In this document: positions 1-10,625 of the stretch, piece after piece
Layout of the letters: each line of letters starts with the position of its first letter
Numbering within the stretch: position 1 is the stretch's first letter
Assembly: GCA_027659245.1 (NCBI GenBank)
Contig: JAQDPW010000010.1
Location: forward strand, 7,436 to 71,435
DNA: 64,000 nt
Direction: 5' to 3'
From: Streptococcaceae bacterium AM104-57
GTDB lineage: Bacteria; Bacillota; Bacilli; Lactobacillales; Streptococcaceae
The notes under the pieces: model-generated
Databases searched by the model: none
The model's input: only the letters and a program-made list of their open reading frames with translations
What the model was told of the DNA's origin: nothing
Program-made: the position numbers and the translations under genes

Positions 1-1
1 T

Positions 2-217
2 CAAGCCTTTAATCCAATTGATGGAACAGGTACAGGCTTTAGCTTTAATAACCTAACTCCATATTGGCTCAACTGGGCCTTGCAAACAGCTTTGGATGTT
101 TATCACAACCATCCTGATGTTTGGAAGAATATGCAAGTTCAAGCTATGGAATGTGATTTCTCTTGGGATACAGCCTGCAAGTCATATCTTGATTTGTACC
201 ACAGCTTAGCAAATTAA
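2..217 (+). CDS. glgA: Glycogen synthase, C-terminal fragment (5' end outside window)
   Basis: The reading frame is open from the window edge to a TAA at 215-217. Its 71 residues look like the end of bacterial glycogen synthase (GT5): a G-T-G-F-x-F stretch, then 'NLTPYWLNWALQTALDVY' and a closing '...FSWDTACKSYLDLYH'. The enzyme transfers glucose from ADP-glucose to growing glycogen in the cytoplasm. A terminator follows directly, so this is probably the last gene of a glg operon lying to the left. The call rests on recognising the C-terminal pattern only; the catalytic core is not visible. Confidence 0.85.
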   Translation, partial: QAFNPIDGTGTGFSFNNLTPYWLNWALQTALDVYHNHPDVWKNMQVQAMECDFSWDTACKSYLDLYHSLAN

Positions 218-223
218 ATAATT

Positions 224-254
224 AAAATCGTATGATTCTTTCATACGATTTTTT
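224..254 (+). terminator. Rho-independent terminator after glgA
   Basis: AAAATCGTATGA (224-235) pairs with TCATACGATTTT (241-252) over a five-base loop and runs into a T tract. It starts seven bases after the glgA stop codon. Confidence 0.85.
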
Positions 255-279
255 GAGATGATGAAAGTATGGGGAATAA

Positions 280-933
280 ATGAATAAAGCTAGAGGGCTT
301 TGTGTACTGGATGTGGATGGTACTCTAATCGAAGAGGAAGTCATTGATTTGTTAGGAAAAGAGGCAGATTGCGAGAAAGAAGTTACTCAGCTAACCATTC
401 AAGCCATGAGGGGAGAACTAGATTTTGAAGAAAGCCTGAGAAAACGTGTTTCTTTATTACAAGGACTATCTGTCGATAAATTTGAACATCTTTATACACA
501 AGTTCATTTTAGCAAGAATGCCCAAGAGTTCGTTAAAATTCTTCAAAAACATGATATTGAGGTCGGTCTAGTTTCGGGTGGATTTACACCTGTTGTTGAA
601 AGATTAGCAACTGAACTTGGTATTAGGCTAATTGCTGCAAATCATCTTGAGGTAAAAGATGGATTTTTGACAGGAAAACTTGAAGGAGAGATCATTACTA
701 GGGAAGTCAAAGAAGAGACACTGATAAGATGGACCGAAGAACTAGACCTTCCTATTGAGAGGACCGTAGCTATCGGAGATGGGGCTAATGATTTAGCAAT
801 GTTGAAGAGAGCTGGCATTGGAGTTGCCTTCTGTGCCAAGGATTTTCTAAAAAATGAAATCCCGCATCATATTGATGAGAGAGATTTAATACTCAATTAT
901 TTTCAAAAAGCAACCTTGTCCATTGTCTGCTGA
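280..933 (+). CDS. serB: Phosphoserine phosphatase with IS-altered C-terminus
   Basis: HAD-family phosphatase that hydrolyses O-phosphoserine to serine, the last step of serine synthesis. Visible motifs are the nucleophile motif DVDGTLI (about residues 11-17), SGGF near residue 107 (motif II region) and the metal-binding GDGANDLAML near residue 165. The natural frame ends after residue 203, where an IS630-type element is inserted at a TA. The last 14 residues (ILNYFQKATLSIVC) come from IS DNA. The lost native tail can be read on the other side of the IS at 1983-2015 as TKVMELIDFL plus stop, so the ancestral protein was 213 residues. All catalytic motifs lie before the insertion, so activity may persist. 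The original stop was 16 bases before the next gene, which suggests a serB-glycerate kinase operon now split by the IS. Confidence 0.9.
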   Translation: MNKARGLCVLDVDGTLIEEEVIDLLGKEADCEKEVTQLTIQAMRGELDFEESLRKRVSLLQGLSVDKFEHLYTQVHFSKNAQEFVKILQKHDIEVGLVSGGFTPVVERLATELGIRLIAANHLEVKDGFLTGKLEGEIITREVKEETLIRWTEELDLPIERTVAIGDGANDLAMLKRAGIGVAFCAKDFLKNEIPHHIDERDLILNYFQKATLSIVC

Positions 934-1980
934 CAGTGGACTTTAAAACACTTTTTTCCAGTCCTTGAATAACTTCTTGAAGCTTATCAATGACGGCTTC
1001 CAATGTTTGGAACGCCTTATCTTTAAAACCTCGTTTTCGAATTTCTTTCCAGACTTGTTCAATAGGGTTCATTTCTGGTGTATAAGGCGGGATAAAAGCC
1101 AACTCAATATTACTTGGAATCTCTAAGGTACTTGATTTATGCCATATAGCATTATCCATTACAAGTAAAATATAATCATCTGGATAAGCTTGAGAGACTT
1201 GCCTTAGAAATTCATTGGTCCACTCAGTATTGCATCCTCCAGCAATGAGGAAGAAGGAATCTCCTGTCTGAGCATCTACTGCCCCATAACAATAGCGATA
1301 TTCTCGCATATAATGACTAGGAATGCTAGGTCCGATTCCTTGAGGAGCCCAACAAGAACTCATCTTACTGATTCTCCCGAAACCAGCTTCATCTTGGTAC
1401 ATCAAACGTACTTTGTTATAAGTCCCCTCCTCTTTAAAGCGCTTACTTAATGTCTCGAATGTAGATTTTATTTTTAGACGTCTCAATTGTCTGAGCGTCT
1501 GCCTTCTTGGGATGTTCAGGTCGAGGAGTGACCGTTCGCCAACCATGGCGTTTCAGGAGATAATAGAAACCATCACGTGTGGGAAGTGCGACCAATCTCT
1601 TTTTGATAGGCTTCAAATAACTGATTAACAGTTACAAATTCCCCAGCCTGAGCACCTTCTATATGACGTTTTAGAAATGCTTGTTCTTCTTCGTAAGTCA
1701 TATATTCTCGATGACGTCCACCACGAGTCTCTTGAAGAAGAACTTCTAAACCAAACTCCTTATATTTTTTCAAATTCCTCCAAACAGTTGTTTTATTGCA
1801 ATCTAGCAGATCCATGATTTCCTTATAACTCTTTCCTTTTGAGCGAAAATAAATAATCTGTAGACGTTTGTGATATTTGGCGTACGATGAATCTCTTAGG
1901 AGTTTTTCAATTTTTTGTATTTCTTCGTTTGTAAGTTTCATAACTACTATTATAAGATGTTTTTTGATTTTAGTCTAGTA
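889..1980 (-). mobile_element. IS630-family insertion sequence in serB
   Basis: The 1092-bp element is bounded by TA at 887-888 and 1981-1982, the expected target duplication for this family. Removing it with one TA restores the serB frame exactly. The ends form an imperfect inverted repeat: 889 onward reads ATACTCAATTATTTTC, and the reverse complement from 1980 reads TACTAGACTAAAATC, each followed by TCAAAAA-like sequence. It carries one transposase region on the minus strand, broken by frameshifts, so the copy is probably unable to move itself unless a transposase is supplied in trans. Confidence 0.88.
893..1941 (-). pseudogene. IS630-family transposase, frame-broken
   Basis: The 5' part (1941 down to 1573) encodes an N-terminal helix-turn-helix region (...KGKSYKEIMDLLDCNKTTVWRNL). 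The 3' part (1546 down to 893) encodes the DDE catalytic domain with DEAGFGRI, LVMDNAIWHKS and NPIEQVWKEI. Between them the protein must change frame twice. After 'YQKEIG' the continuation (LPTRDGFYYLLKRHGW...PEHPKKADAQTIE) is in a second frame, and near an A-rich run (about 1470) it moves to the third frame (KSTFETLSKRFKEE). Some IS families use one programmed shift, but two shifts and an early TGA look like decay. Confidence 0.8.
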
Positions 1981-1982
1981 TA

Positions 1983-2015
1983 ACAAAAGTAATGGAACTG
2001 ATAGATTTCCTTTGA
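1983..2015 (+). pseudogene. serB: Orphaned 3' end of serB
   Basis: Directly after the right TA of the IS, the frame that continues serB residue 203 reads TKVMELIDFL followed by TGA (2013-2015). This looks like the original SerB C-terminal helix, now cut off from the gene. It fixes both the insertion point and the ancestral stop codon. Confidence 0.8.
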
Positions 2016-2031
2016 CTAGAAAGAGGAGAGT

Positions 2032-3147
2032 ATGAAAATTGTTATCGCACCAGATTCCTTTAAGGAGAGTCTCCCTGCAAGTGAAGTAGCTAAAGCTATC
2101 AAACGAGGCCTTCAAAAGGCTCTACCTGAATCGGAATGTTTGCTCTTACCTGTTGGCGATGGAGGAGAAGGAACAGTCAACGCTGTTAAGAACTCACTAG
2201 GTCTTATAGAAAACATTGCTTTAGTGACAGGTCCCTTTGGAGATGAAGTGCAAATGCCTTATGTTTATAAAGAAAATCTCGCTTTATTTGAAGTTGCGGA
2301 TTTGATAGGGCTTGCTAAAATTCCCATTGAAAAACGAAATCCCCTGAAGATTCAAACAAAGGGGATTGGCCAACTAATCCGGCATTTAATAGAGCAAGAA
2401 ATGAAAGAAATCTATATTGGAGTTGGTGGGACATCCAGTAACGATGGTGGGATTGGTATTGCTTCAGGACTTGGTTACCAGTTCTATGACAAAAATGGGG
2501 ATGAACTTTTAGATATTGGTCAGTCCTTGTTTGAAATTACTGATATCTCAAAGGAGAAAGTTATATCTATTCCTTCTAATGTGCGAATTAAAATCTTAGC
2601 AGATGTGACCAATCCTCTCTGTGGCCTACAAGGAGCTACATATACATTTGGGAAACAAAAAGGATTAGATCCAACTCAATTTCATGAAGTTGATTCTGCT
2701 ATTGAAAACTTCTATCGTAATGTTGCCCCTGAAATCTTAAACCTGGAAGGAGCTGGAGCAGGTGGTGGTATTGCAGCTGGCTTATGTGCTTTTACTGGAG
2801 CAACAATTGTATCTGGTATTAACACTTGTTTAGATCTAATCGGTTTTGATCAGAAAGTTGCGGATGCGGATCTTGTCATCGTTGGTGAAGGTAGGTTAGA
2901 CGCTCAAAGTCTAGCTGGCAAGGCTCCAATTGGGGTAGCAAAAAGAACACCAGATGGTGTTCCAGTTATTGCTATTTGTGGGAGTCTGTCAGAGGATTTG
3001 CCACCTTTAGCATTTGAAAATATCATTGCAGCCTTTTCTATACTAGAAAAAAGTGAACCCCTGGAAGACAGTCTGAAAAAGGCAACAGTTTATTTAGAAA
3101 ATACAGCTGCAAACATTGGTCAAGTTTTAGCTTTGAAGAAAAATTAA
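2032..3147 (+). CDS. glxK: Glycerate kinase (GarK/GlxK family)
   Basis: This 371-residue protein starts [16 protein letters not shown], the usual start of type-1 glycerate kinases, which phosphorylate D-glycerate with ATP. Glycine-rich segments typical of the family are present: VGDGGEGT near residue 43, [11 protein letters not shown] near 131, [12 protein letters not shown] near 241 and GEGRLDAQS near 285. The length is normal for the family. The ATG follows a strong AAGAGGAGAG. It lies 16 bases after the original serB stop, so it was probably co-transcribed with serB until the IS came between them. Its stop overlaps the end of the convergent DUF1694 gene by four bases. Confidence 0.9.
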   Translation: MKIVIAPDSFKESLPASEVAKAIKRGLQKALPESECLLLPVGDGGEGTVNAVKNSLGLIENIALVTGPFGDEVQMPYVYKENLALFEVADLIGLAKIPIEKRNPLKIQTKGIGQLIRHLIEQEMKEIYIGVGGTSSNDGGIGIASGLGYQFYDKNGDELLDIGQSLFEITDISKEKVISIPSNVRIKILADVTNPLCGLQGATYTFGKQKGLDPTQFHEVDSAIENFYRNVAPEILNLEGAGAGGGIAAGLCAFTGATIVSGINTCLDLIGFDQKVADADLVIVGEGRLDAQSLAGKAPIGVAKRTPDGVPVIAICGSLSEDLPPLAFENIIAAFSILEKSEPLEDSLKKATVYLENTAANIGQVLALKKN

Positions 3148-3587
3148 CCAAACCACTTTTTCCAAAGAGAAATAGGAGCTTTAGTATCTTTCTCTTGCCA
3201 TAAGTCTGAAAAGGCCTTTCTGAGGTCTTTTTCACTTGTTTGAACAGGGGCATCGCTATGGATAACTAGGCCAAAAGGAGAAGAGTTATGATCTTCAGAA
3301 ACGATGGTCGCTTGGCAGTCAGCATCTTTGGCTTGTTTTAAATAATAGACCTGTTTTTCAAATACTACTTGAGGAGAAATCTTGACAAACAGAGGTTCAG
3401 TTTCTTTTTTTAGACTCACTAAAATAGATACATAACCCTTTTGAAATTTATCATCATTAGCTGTTTCAAGGTCTGCATAGCCAAGGACCCTTTCCTCGAA
3501 AGTTCCGAGAAAACGTCTCTGTTCATCTGGATTTAGTTTAAGCCTGCCATGAGCCTTTTCTAGGATTTGTTTTGATACATCAGTCAT
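3144..3587 (-). CDS. yueI: YueI-like DUF1694 protein
   Basis: The 147-residue soluble protein matches the YueI/DUF1694 family as I remember it: a start like [30 protein letters not shown], then FEERV and a C-terminal half with VIHSDAPV. No enzymatic function is known for the family. There is no signal peptide or membrane segment. The gene converges on glycerate kinase with a four-base overlap and is read away from eno. The upstream region (3588-3680) is AT-rich and shared with eno, so the two genes are transcribed divergently. Confidence 0.75.
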   Translation of the reverse strand: MTDVSKQILEKAHGRLKLNPDEQRRFLGTFEERVLGYADLETANDDKFQKGYVSILVSLKKETEPLFVKISPQVVFEKQVYYLKQAKDADCQATIVSEDHNSSPFGLVIHSDAPVQTSEKDLRKAFSDLWQEKDTKAPISLWKKWFG

Positions 3588-3683
3588 AAAAATAGTATAT
3601 CATAAAATAAAGGAGAAAACAGATAAAAGAAAGCGATTACTTTATAAACTTAAGGAAAATTTGCACAAAGATAACGTTTTTCC

Positions 3684-3712
3684 TTGAAAAAGGTGTCTTT
3701 TTAAGGTATCAT
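3684..3712 (+). promoter_or_regulatory. eno promoter
   Basis: TTGAAA (3684-3689), a 17-base spacer and TATCAT (3707-3712). An AAGGAGAG ribosome binding site precedes the eno ATG at 3751. Confidence 0.75.
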
Positions 3713-3738
3713 AGAGGTGTAAAAAATTTAACTCATAA

Positions 3739-5052
<1,314 letters not shown>

Positions 5053-5055
<3 letters not shown>

Positions 5056-5077
5056 AATAGTTCAGTGAACTATTTTA
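5053..5077. repeat. Perfect palindrome at the eno stop codon
   Basis: TAAAATAGTTCA and TGAACTATTTTA flank a single G, giving a 12-bp perfect stem that starts on the eno stop codon. There is no T tract directly after it. It could be an mRNA 3'-end stabiliser or processing hairpin, or a DNA operator. Confidence 0.6.
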
Positions 5078-5126
5078 TCCCGAACCTTGAAACTCAAAAG
5101 TTCGGCCGTTGATTTAACAACGTTTT

Positions 5127-5160
5127 AAGCCCCTCGGATTTTATCCGAAGGGCTTTTTTT
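5127..5160 (+). terminator. eno terminator
   Basis: AAGCCCCTCGGAT pairs with ATCCGAAGGGCTT (one mismatch) over a short loop and ends in seven or more T residues. Confidence 0.9.
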
Positions 5161-5269
5161 CTGTTCAGGGGGCATAAAAGGGGCAAAACTTTTAAGAAAT
5201 TATTTCACACATAAATTCTCTGTATTTTCACTAATCTAGGTTGAAAATAAAGATTTTTAAGCATATTTT

Positions 5270-5278
5270 TGGTATAAT
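5270..5278 (+). promoter_or_regulatory. Extended -10 promoter of the xseA operon
   Basis: TGGTATAAT is a consensus extended -10 element (TGnTATAAT) 38 bases before the xseA ATG. No good -35 box is seen, which is common with extended -10 promoters. Confidence 0.65.
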
Positions 5279-5316
5279 AATACCCAGGAAAAACTAGAGA
5301 AAAGAAGGAGGTAGAG

Positions 5317-6657
5317 ATGGAAAAGTATTTATCTGTTACAACTTTGACTAAGTATTTAAAAATGAAATTCGATAAAGACCCCTACTTGGAACGGGTCTAT
5401 TTAACTGGTCAAGTCTCTAACTTCCGTAAGCGTCCAACCCATCAGTATTTTTCTCTTAAAGATGACCGAGCGGTTATTCAGGCGACCATTTGGTCGGGTG
5501 TCTACCAACGTTTGGGATTTGACTTGGAAGAAGGGATGAAAATTAATGTAGTTGGTCGTGTCCAAGTCTATGAGCCAAGTGGAAGTTACTCGATCATTAT
5601 TGAAAAAGCTGAACCAGACGGTGTTGGTGCCTTGGCTATCCAATTTGAACAGCTTAAGAAGAAACTGGCAGAAGAAGGTCTTTTTCAAGAGCGATTTAAA
5701 CAATCTTTACCACAATTTTCAAAAAAAATAGGGGTGGTGACCAGTCGAAGTGGTGCTGTTATCCAAGATATCATCACTACAGTCAGCAGACGTTTCCCAG
5801 GTGTGGAAATTGTCTTATATCCTACTAAAGTTCAAGGTGAGGGTGCTGCAGAGGAGATTGCTCGTAACATTGCTAGAGCCAATGAACGAGATGACTTAGA
5901 TGTTCTGATTATCGGCCGTGGTGGTGGATCCATTGAAGATCTTTGGGCCTTTAACGAAGAAATTGTAGTTCGAGCAATTTTTGAATCTCGTTTACCGATT
6001 ATTTCGAGTGTAGGTCATGAAACGGATGTCACTCTGGCTGATTTTGTGGCTGATAAGAGAGCGGCAACACCGACAGCTGCTGCTGAACTCGCTACACCAG
6101 TAACTAAGTTAGATCTTTTGACCTATCTTCAGAATCAAGAAAAACGCATGACTACAGCGGTTAAGCATAGTTTATCAAATAAACAAGAAGCTTTGAGAAT
6201 CCTCAGTCAATCGGTCATCTTCAGACAACCAGAGCGTTTATATGACGGTTATCTACAACGCTTGGATCAGTTACAGCTACGACTGAAGCAAGGACTGAAT
6301 GCTGAATTGGTTCGAAATCAACAAAAGGTTCAAGAACAAATCCACCGTTTGGAACAATTATCACCAATCATCAAAATCCAGCGTTATCAGGATCGTATTT
6401 TCCAACTGCAAAAACTAATGCGTAGCCAGATGGCTGTGACCTATGATGCAAAAGTAGCAGAAGTAAAACGCCTATCAGAAGCTCTCCTTATGCTAGATAC
6501 TAGTCGAATTGTAGCTAGAGGTTATGCAATTGTCAAAAAAGGAGAAGTAGTCGTCGCTTCGGCGAAAGATTTGAAAGAAAATGACCAAGTATCACTGTTG
6601 ATGCGGGACGGTCAAGTAGAATTAGAGGTAAGAGATGTCAAAACAAAAGAAATTTGA
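5317..6657 (+). CDS. xseA: Exodeoxyribonuclease VII large subunit
   Basis: The 446-residue catalytic subunit of exonuclease VII, which degrades single-stranded DNA in both directions. Layout: N-terminal OB-fold (about 1-100, [23 protein letters not shown]), catalytic core with [16 protein letters not shown] near 137, [16 protein letters not shown] near 200 and [20 protein letters not shown] near 230, then a long helical region (270-400) that carries small subunits. A strong AAGGAGG precedes the ATG. The 3' end overlaps xseB by 23 bases, so the subunits are translationally coupled. It is the first gene of the operon running to recN. Confidence 0.97.
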   Translation: MEKYLSVTTLTKYLKMKFDKDPYLERVYLTGQVSNFRKRPTHQYFSLKDDRAVIQATIWSGVYQRLGFDLEEGMKINVVGRVQVYEPSGSYSIIIEKAEPDGVGALAIQFEQLKKKLAEEGLFQERFKQSLPQFSKKIGVVTSRSGAVIQDIITTVSRRFPGVEIVLYPTKVQGEGAAEEIARNIARANERDDLDVLIIGRGGGSIEDLWAFNEEIVVRAIFESRLPIISSVGHETDVTLADFVADKRAATPTAAAELATPVTKLDLLTYLQNQEKRMTTAVKHSLSNKQEALRILSQSVIFRQPERLYDGYLQRLDQLQLRLKQGLNAELVRNQQKVQEQIHRLEQLSPIIKIQRYQDRIFQLQKLMRSQMAVTYDAKVAEVKRLSEALLMLDTSRIVARGYAIVKKGEVVVASAKDLKENDQVSLLMRDGQVELEVRDVKTKEI

Positions 6658-6847
6658 GGAAAATTTAGCAGAGCTTGAGACTATTGTTCAAAGTTTGGAA
6701 AATGGAGAAATTGCACTAGAAGATGCCATTGCTGCTTTTCAAAAAGGAATGATTCTATCAAAAGAATTGCAGGCAACGCTTGATAAGGCTGAAAAGACCT
6801 TGGTTAAAGTCATGCAAGAAGATGGAACAGAAAGTGAACTTCTATGA
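6635..6847 (+). CDS. xseB: Exodeoxyribonuclease VII small subunit
   Basis: A 70-residue helical protein with the family pattern [33 protein letters not shown]. Several copies bind the helical arm of XseA. It overlaps xseA by 23 bases and ispA by four (ATGA), consistent with coupled translation. Length is normal. Confidence 0.95.
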   Translation: MSKQKKFEENLAELETIVQSLENGEIALEDAIAAFQKGMILSKELQATLDKAEKTLVKVMQEDGTESELL

Positions 6848-7719
6848 ACAAGCAAGAAAAACTAGCCTTAGTTGAATCAGCCCTTGAAAATTTTTATGGC
6901 GACCAACAATTTGCGTCCAGTTTAAGAGAATCTATTCTCTATTCCGTCCATGCTGGTGGTAAACGGATTCGTCCATATTTACTTTTAGAAGTTTTGGACT
7001 CCTTACAAGTGCCTATCACTCAGGAACATGCTCAAGTTGCAGCGGCACTAGAAATGATTCATACAGGAAGTTTGATTCATGATGATCTTCCTGCTATGGA
7101 TAATGATGATTTTCGTCGGGGGCGTTTGACCAACCATAAGGTGTATGGTGAAGCTCTAGCTATTTTAGCAGGGGATGCGCTTTTTTTGGATCCCTATGCT
7201 TTAATTGCTCAAGCTGATTTGCCGAGTCAAACAAAGGTTGATTTAATAGCTAATTTATCACTTGCTTCTGGAAGTATGGGAATGGTGGCTGGACAAGTTT
7301 TGGATATGGAAGGCGAGGGGCAACAGTTAAGCCTAGAAGAACTTCAGACTATCCATGCTAATAAAACGGGCAGACTCTTGGCTTTTCCTTTCCAAGCGGC
7401 TGGAATTATTGCTGGATTGGATGAAAATCTTCAGAAGCAGCTTAAAACAGTTGGCGAGTTGATTGGCCTGGCTTTCCAAGTTAGAGATGATGTGCTTGAT
7501 GTTACAGCAAGTTTTGAGGAAATCGGTAAAACACCTCAGAAAGATTTGCAGGCTGAAAAGTCAACCTACCCTGCTTTGTTGGGATTAGATCAGGCGATAG
7601 CGTTTTGCAATCAAACCTTGGATCAAACTAATGCAAAACTTGAAGAGATTAGCCAAGTTGTGATCTTTGATAAGGAACCAATTGTGAAAATAGTAGAAAG
7701 TTTGAGAATCAATGGCTAA
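6844..7719 (+). CDS. ispA: Farnesyl diphosphate synthase
   Basis: The 291-residue prenyltransferase condenses isopentenyl and dimethylallyl/geranyl diphosphate to farnesyl diphosphate for undecaprenyl carrier lipid. The first Asp-rich motif is [14 protein letters not shown] (from about residue 80), the second is VRDDVLD (about 216-222), and GGKRIRP (from about 38) supplies diphosphate contacts. The ATG overlaps the xseB stop, and the 3' end overlaps tlyA by eight bases. Confidence 0.95.
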   Translation: MNKQEKLALVESALENFYGDQQFASSLRESILYSVHAGGKRIRPYLLLEVLDSLQVPITQEHAQVAAALEMIHTGSLIHDDLPAMDNDDFRRGRLTNHKVYGEALAILAGDALFLDPYALIAQADLPSQTKVDLIANLSLASGSMGMVAGQVLDMEGEGQQLSLEELQTIHANKTGRLLAFPFQAAGIIAGLDENLQKQLKTVGELIGLAFQVRDDVLDVTASFEEIGKTPQKDLQAEKSTYPALLGLDQAIAFCNQTLDQTNAKLEEISQVVIFDKEPIVKIVESLRING

Positions 7720-8527
7720 GGAAAGAGTAGATGTATTAGCTTACAAACAAGGTTTATTTGAAACGAGAGAACAAGCCAAACGAGGTGTTATGGCAGGTTT
7801 AGTAGTCGCTGTACTTAATGGTGAACGATTCGATAAGCCTGGAGAAAAAATCCCTGATGATACAGAGTTAAAACTCAAGGGTGAGAAACTTAAGTATGTC
7901 AGTCGTGGTGGCTTGAAACTTGAGAAGGCGCTAGATATTTTTGATCTATCAGTTGAGGGACAAACGACCATTGATATCGGAGCTTCAACTGGAGGTTTTA
8001 CGGATGTCATGTTGCAAAATGGTGCTAAACAAGTTTTTGCAGTTGATGTTGGTACTAATCAACTGGCATGGAAATTACGCCAGGATCCTCGTGTTGTCAG
8101 CATGGAACAGTTTAATTTTCGATATGCTGAAAAGGCCGACTTTGAACAGGAACCAAGTTTTGCAAGTATCGATGTCAGTTTTATTTCCTTAGGCCTCATT
8201 TTACCAGCCTTGCACCGAGTTTTAGCTGATCAAGGTCAGGTTGTGGCTCTGGTTAAACCTCAGTTTGAGGCTGGCCGTGAGCAGATTGGTAAGAACGGGA
8301 TTATCAGAGATGCCAAGGTGCATCAACATGTACTGGAAACAGTTACCGGAATGGCAGTTAGAGAAGGTTTTTCGGTCCTAGGATTGGATTATTCTCCGAT
8401 ACAAGGAGGACATGGAAATATTGAATTCTTAGCCTATCTACGGAAGGAAGACCAGGCAAGCAATCAGGTTGTTACTGAAATAGAAAAAGTTGTAGAGAGA
8501 GCACATAGAGAGTTTAAAGATGAATAA
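7712..8527 (+). CDS. tlyA: TlyA-family rRNA 2'-O-methyltransferase
   Basis: The 271-residue protein has an N-terminal S4 RNA-binding domain ([29 protein letters not shown], about 3-62) and an FtsJ-type SAM-dependent methyltransferase fold with KYVSRGGLKLEKAL, then DIGASTGGFTDVMLQNGA near 90 and VALVKPQFEAGRE near 180. Family members are often annotated as hemolysins, but mycobacterial TlyA methylates ribosomal RNA. It overlaps ispA upstream by eight bases and argR downstream by eight. Confidence 0.93.
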   Translation: MAKERVDVLAYKQGLFETREQAKRGVMAGLVVAVLNGERFDKPGEKIPDDTELKLKGEKLKYVSRGGLKLEKALDIFDLSVEGQTTIDIGASTGGFTDVMLQNGAKQVFAVDVGTNQLAWKLRQDPRVVSMEQFNFRYAEKADFEQEPSFASIDVSFISLGLILPALHRVLADQGQVVALVKPQFEAGREQIGKNGIIRDAKVHQHVLETVTGMAVREGFSVLGLDYSPIQGGHGNIEFLAYLRKEDQASNQVVTEIEKVVERAHREFKDE

Positions 8528-8951
8528 AAAAGAGAGACTTGAAAAAATTAGAAGATTTGTAACAGATTATCAAATCGGAACACAGGAAGAAATCGTTGAA
8601 CACTTGAGAGAAGCGGGTATCTCTGCTACTCAAGCAACAGTCTCCCGAGATATTAAAGAATTAGGTATTGTAAAAATTCCATTGAAAGATAATACTTACA
8701 TCTATGAATTGCCAAAATCAATCGTTAGAAGTTTGCAATTGGCAGAAAATAACATTATCGATTGTGAACGCATGGGAAATATGATCAATTTGCAAGTTAT
8801 TCCAGGGAATACTGCTTTCGTCAAGAGTCAGTTGATGACTGTTTTTTCTGACCAAATTTTTAGCTGTATTGCTGATGATAATTCCATCTTGATGGTATTG
8901 AGAAGTGAAGAAACAGCCAAGGATATTTTTGAGCAAGTTAAAAATTGGTAG
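8520..8951 (+). CDS. argR: ArgR/AhrC-family arginine regulator
   Basis: The 143-residue regulator has an N-terminal winged helix (RRFVTDYQIGTQEEIVEHLREAG...ATVSRDIKELGI) and a C-terminal oligomerisation/arginine-binding domain (GNTAFVKSQLM...IADDNSILMVLRSEE). Streptococci carry several ArgR paralogues; the one next to recN is widely conserved in Firmicutes and is usually called ArgR/AhrC. It overlaps tlyA and is followed six bases later by recN, so it is within the operon rather than beside arginine genes. Its target operators are not visible here. Confidence 0.92.
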   Translation: MNKKERLEKIRRFVTDYQIGTQEEIVEHLREAGISATQATVSRDIKELGIVKIPLKDNTYIYELPKSIVRSLQLAENNIIDCERMGNMINLQVIPGNTAFVKSQLMTVFSDQIFSCIADDNSILMVLRSEETAKDIFEQVKNW

Positions 8952-8957
8952 GATTAT

Positions 8958-10625
8958 ATGTTACTTGAAATTTCGATTAAAAATTTTGCTATCATCGAAT
9001 CAATTTCTCTGAATTTTGAAAAAGGGATGACTGTTTTGACCGGTGAAACAGGGGCTGGAAAGTCAATCATCATCGATGCTATGAATATGATGTTGGGAGC
9101 GAGAGCTACGACCGATGTGATACGTCACGGTGCTCCTAAAGCAGAAATTGAAGGTCTTTTTTCAATTGAAAGTAATCGCGCGCTAGAAGAAATTTTTGAT
9201 GAACAAGGATTAGAATTGAGTGATGAAATCATTATTCGTCGTGAAATTTTACAAAACGGCCGAAGCATCAGTCGTGTCAATGGACAGATGGTTAATCTCT
9301 CAGTATTAAGGACAATTGGTCAACAGCTAGTTGATATCCATGGTCAACATGACCAAGAGGAGTTAATGCGTCCACATCGACATATCCAGATGTTGGATGA
9401 GTTTGGGGATACTTCTTTCTTTGAATTAAAAGAAGCATATCAGGCGAGCTTTGACAACTATCGTCGTATGCGCAAGCAAGTTCTTGATATTAAGAAGAAT
9501 CAGCTAGAACATAAGGCACGAATTGAGATGTTGGAATTTCAAATGGCTGAAATTGAAGCAGCTAATTTGAAAGCAGGTGAAGATGTTATCCTAAATAAAG
9601 AACGGGACAAACTTCTTAACCATAAAAATATTGCGGATACCTTGACAAATGCTTATAGTATGCTGGATAACGAGGAGTTCTCAAGTCTAGCAAATATCCG
9701 TTCAGCTATGAATGATATGGAAGGGCTTGAAGAGTTTGATCCAGACTACCGTGAGATTTCTAGCTCCCTTTCTGAGACTTATTATGTCCTAGAAGATATC
9801 ACCAAACGCTTGGAATCCATCATCGATGATTTGGATTTCGATGGGAATCGCCTCATGCAGGTTGAGAGTCGATTAGATTTAATTCATACCAGTACACGTA
9901 AATACGGTGGTAGTGTGGACGATGTCTTACTCTATTTTGAAAAAATTACAGATGAGTATAATCTTTTAACGGGGAACAATCTCTCGTCTGAAGATATGGA
10001 AGTAGAACTCAAGAAACTTGAAAAAAAACTTGTGGACCTAGCAGGTCAAGTTGCTCAAGCTCGGCATCATTTGGCACAGGACTTAGAAGCTGAAATCAAG
10101 CAAGAATTGCAAGACTTATACATGGGAAAAGCCCAATTTCAAGTACGATTCACCAATGGAAAATTCAGCCGAGAAGGAAATGAAAGTGTTGAATTTTATA
10201 TATCAACCAATCCTGGTGAGGACTTTAAACCCTTGGTAAAAGTAGCATCTGGTGGTGAGTTGTCTCGTCTCATGTTGGCTATTAAGTCTGCTTTTTCCCG
10301 CAAGGAAGGCAAGACCAGCATTGTATTTGATGAAGTAGACACAGGAGTTTCAGGTCGTGTGGCTCAAGCAATAGCACAAAAAATTCATAAAATTGGGCAA
10401 CATGGTCAAGTCTTAGCTATTTCACACCTCCCGCAGGTGATTGCTATCGCGGACAATCAGTTCTTTATCGAGAAAGTGAGTGATGAGAATTCTACAGTTT
10501 CAACAGTTCGATTGTTGAGTTTAGAAGAACGTGTAGAAGAAGTTGCTAAAATGTTGGCAGGAGAAGATGTGACCGAAGCAGCTCTGACACAAGCAAGAGA
10601 ACTGCTAAAAGGTAAGGAGAAATAA
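8958..10625 (+). CDS. recN: DNA repair protein RecN
   Basis: The 555-residue SMC-like ATPase acts early at double-strand breaks. The Walker A motif GETGAGKS is near residue 30, a coiled-coil arm covers about 150-370, the ABC signature ASGGELSRLMLAIKSAF is near 430, and Walker B IVFDEVDTGVSG near 455 is followed by the HLPQV switch. Length is normal. It lies six bases after argR, and its TAA is followed within one base by the next ATG, so the phosphatase gene is probably co-transcribed. Confidence 0.97.
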   Translation: MLLEISIKNFAIIESISLNFEKGMTVLTGETGAGKSIIIDAMNMMLGARATTDVIRHGAPKAEIEGLFSIESNRALEEIFDEQGLELSDEIIIRREILQNGRSISRVNGQMVNLSVLRTIGQQLVDIHGQHDQEELMRPHRHIQMLDEFGDTSFFELKEAYQASFDNYRRMRKQVLDIKKNQLEHKARIEMLEFQMAEIEAANLKAGEDVILNKERDKLLNHKNIADTLTNAYSMLDNEEFSSLANIRSAMNDMEGLEEFDPDYREISSSLSETYYVLEDITKRLESIIDDLDFDGNRLMQVESRLDLIHTSTRKYGGSVDDVLLYFEKITDEYNLLTGNNLSSEDMEVELKKLEKKLVDLAGQVAQARHHLAQDLEAEIKQELQDLYMGKAQFQVRFTNGKFSREGNESVEFYISTNPGEDFKPLVKVASGGELSRLMLAIKSAFSRKEGKTSIVFDEVDTGVSGRVAQAIAQKIHKIGQHGQVLAISHLPQVIAIADNQFFIEKVSDENSTVSTVRLLSLEERVEEVAKMLAGEDVTEAALTQARELLKGKEK

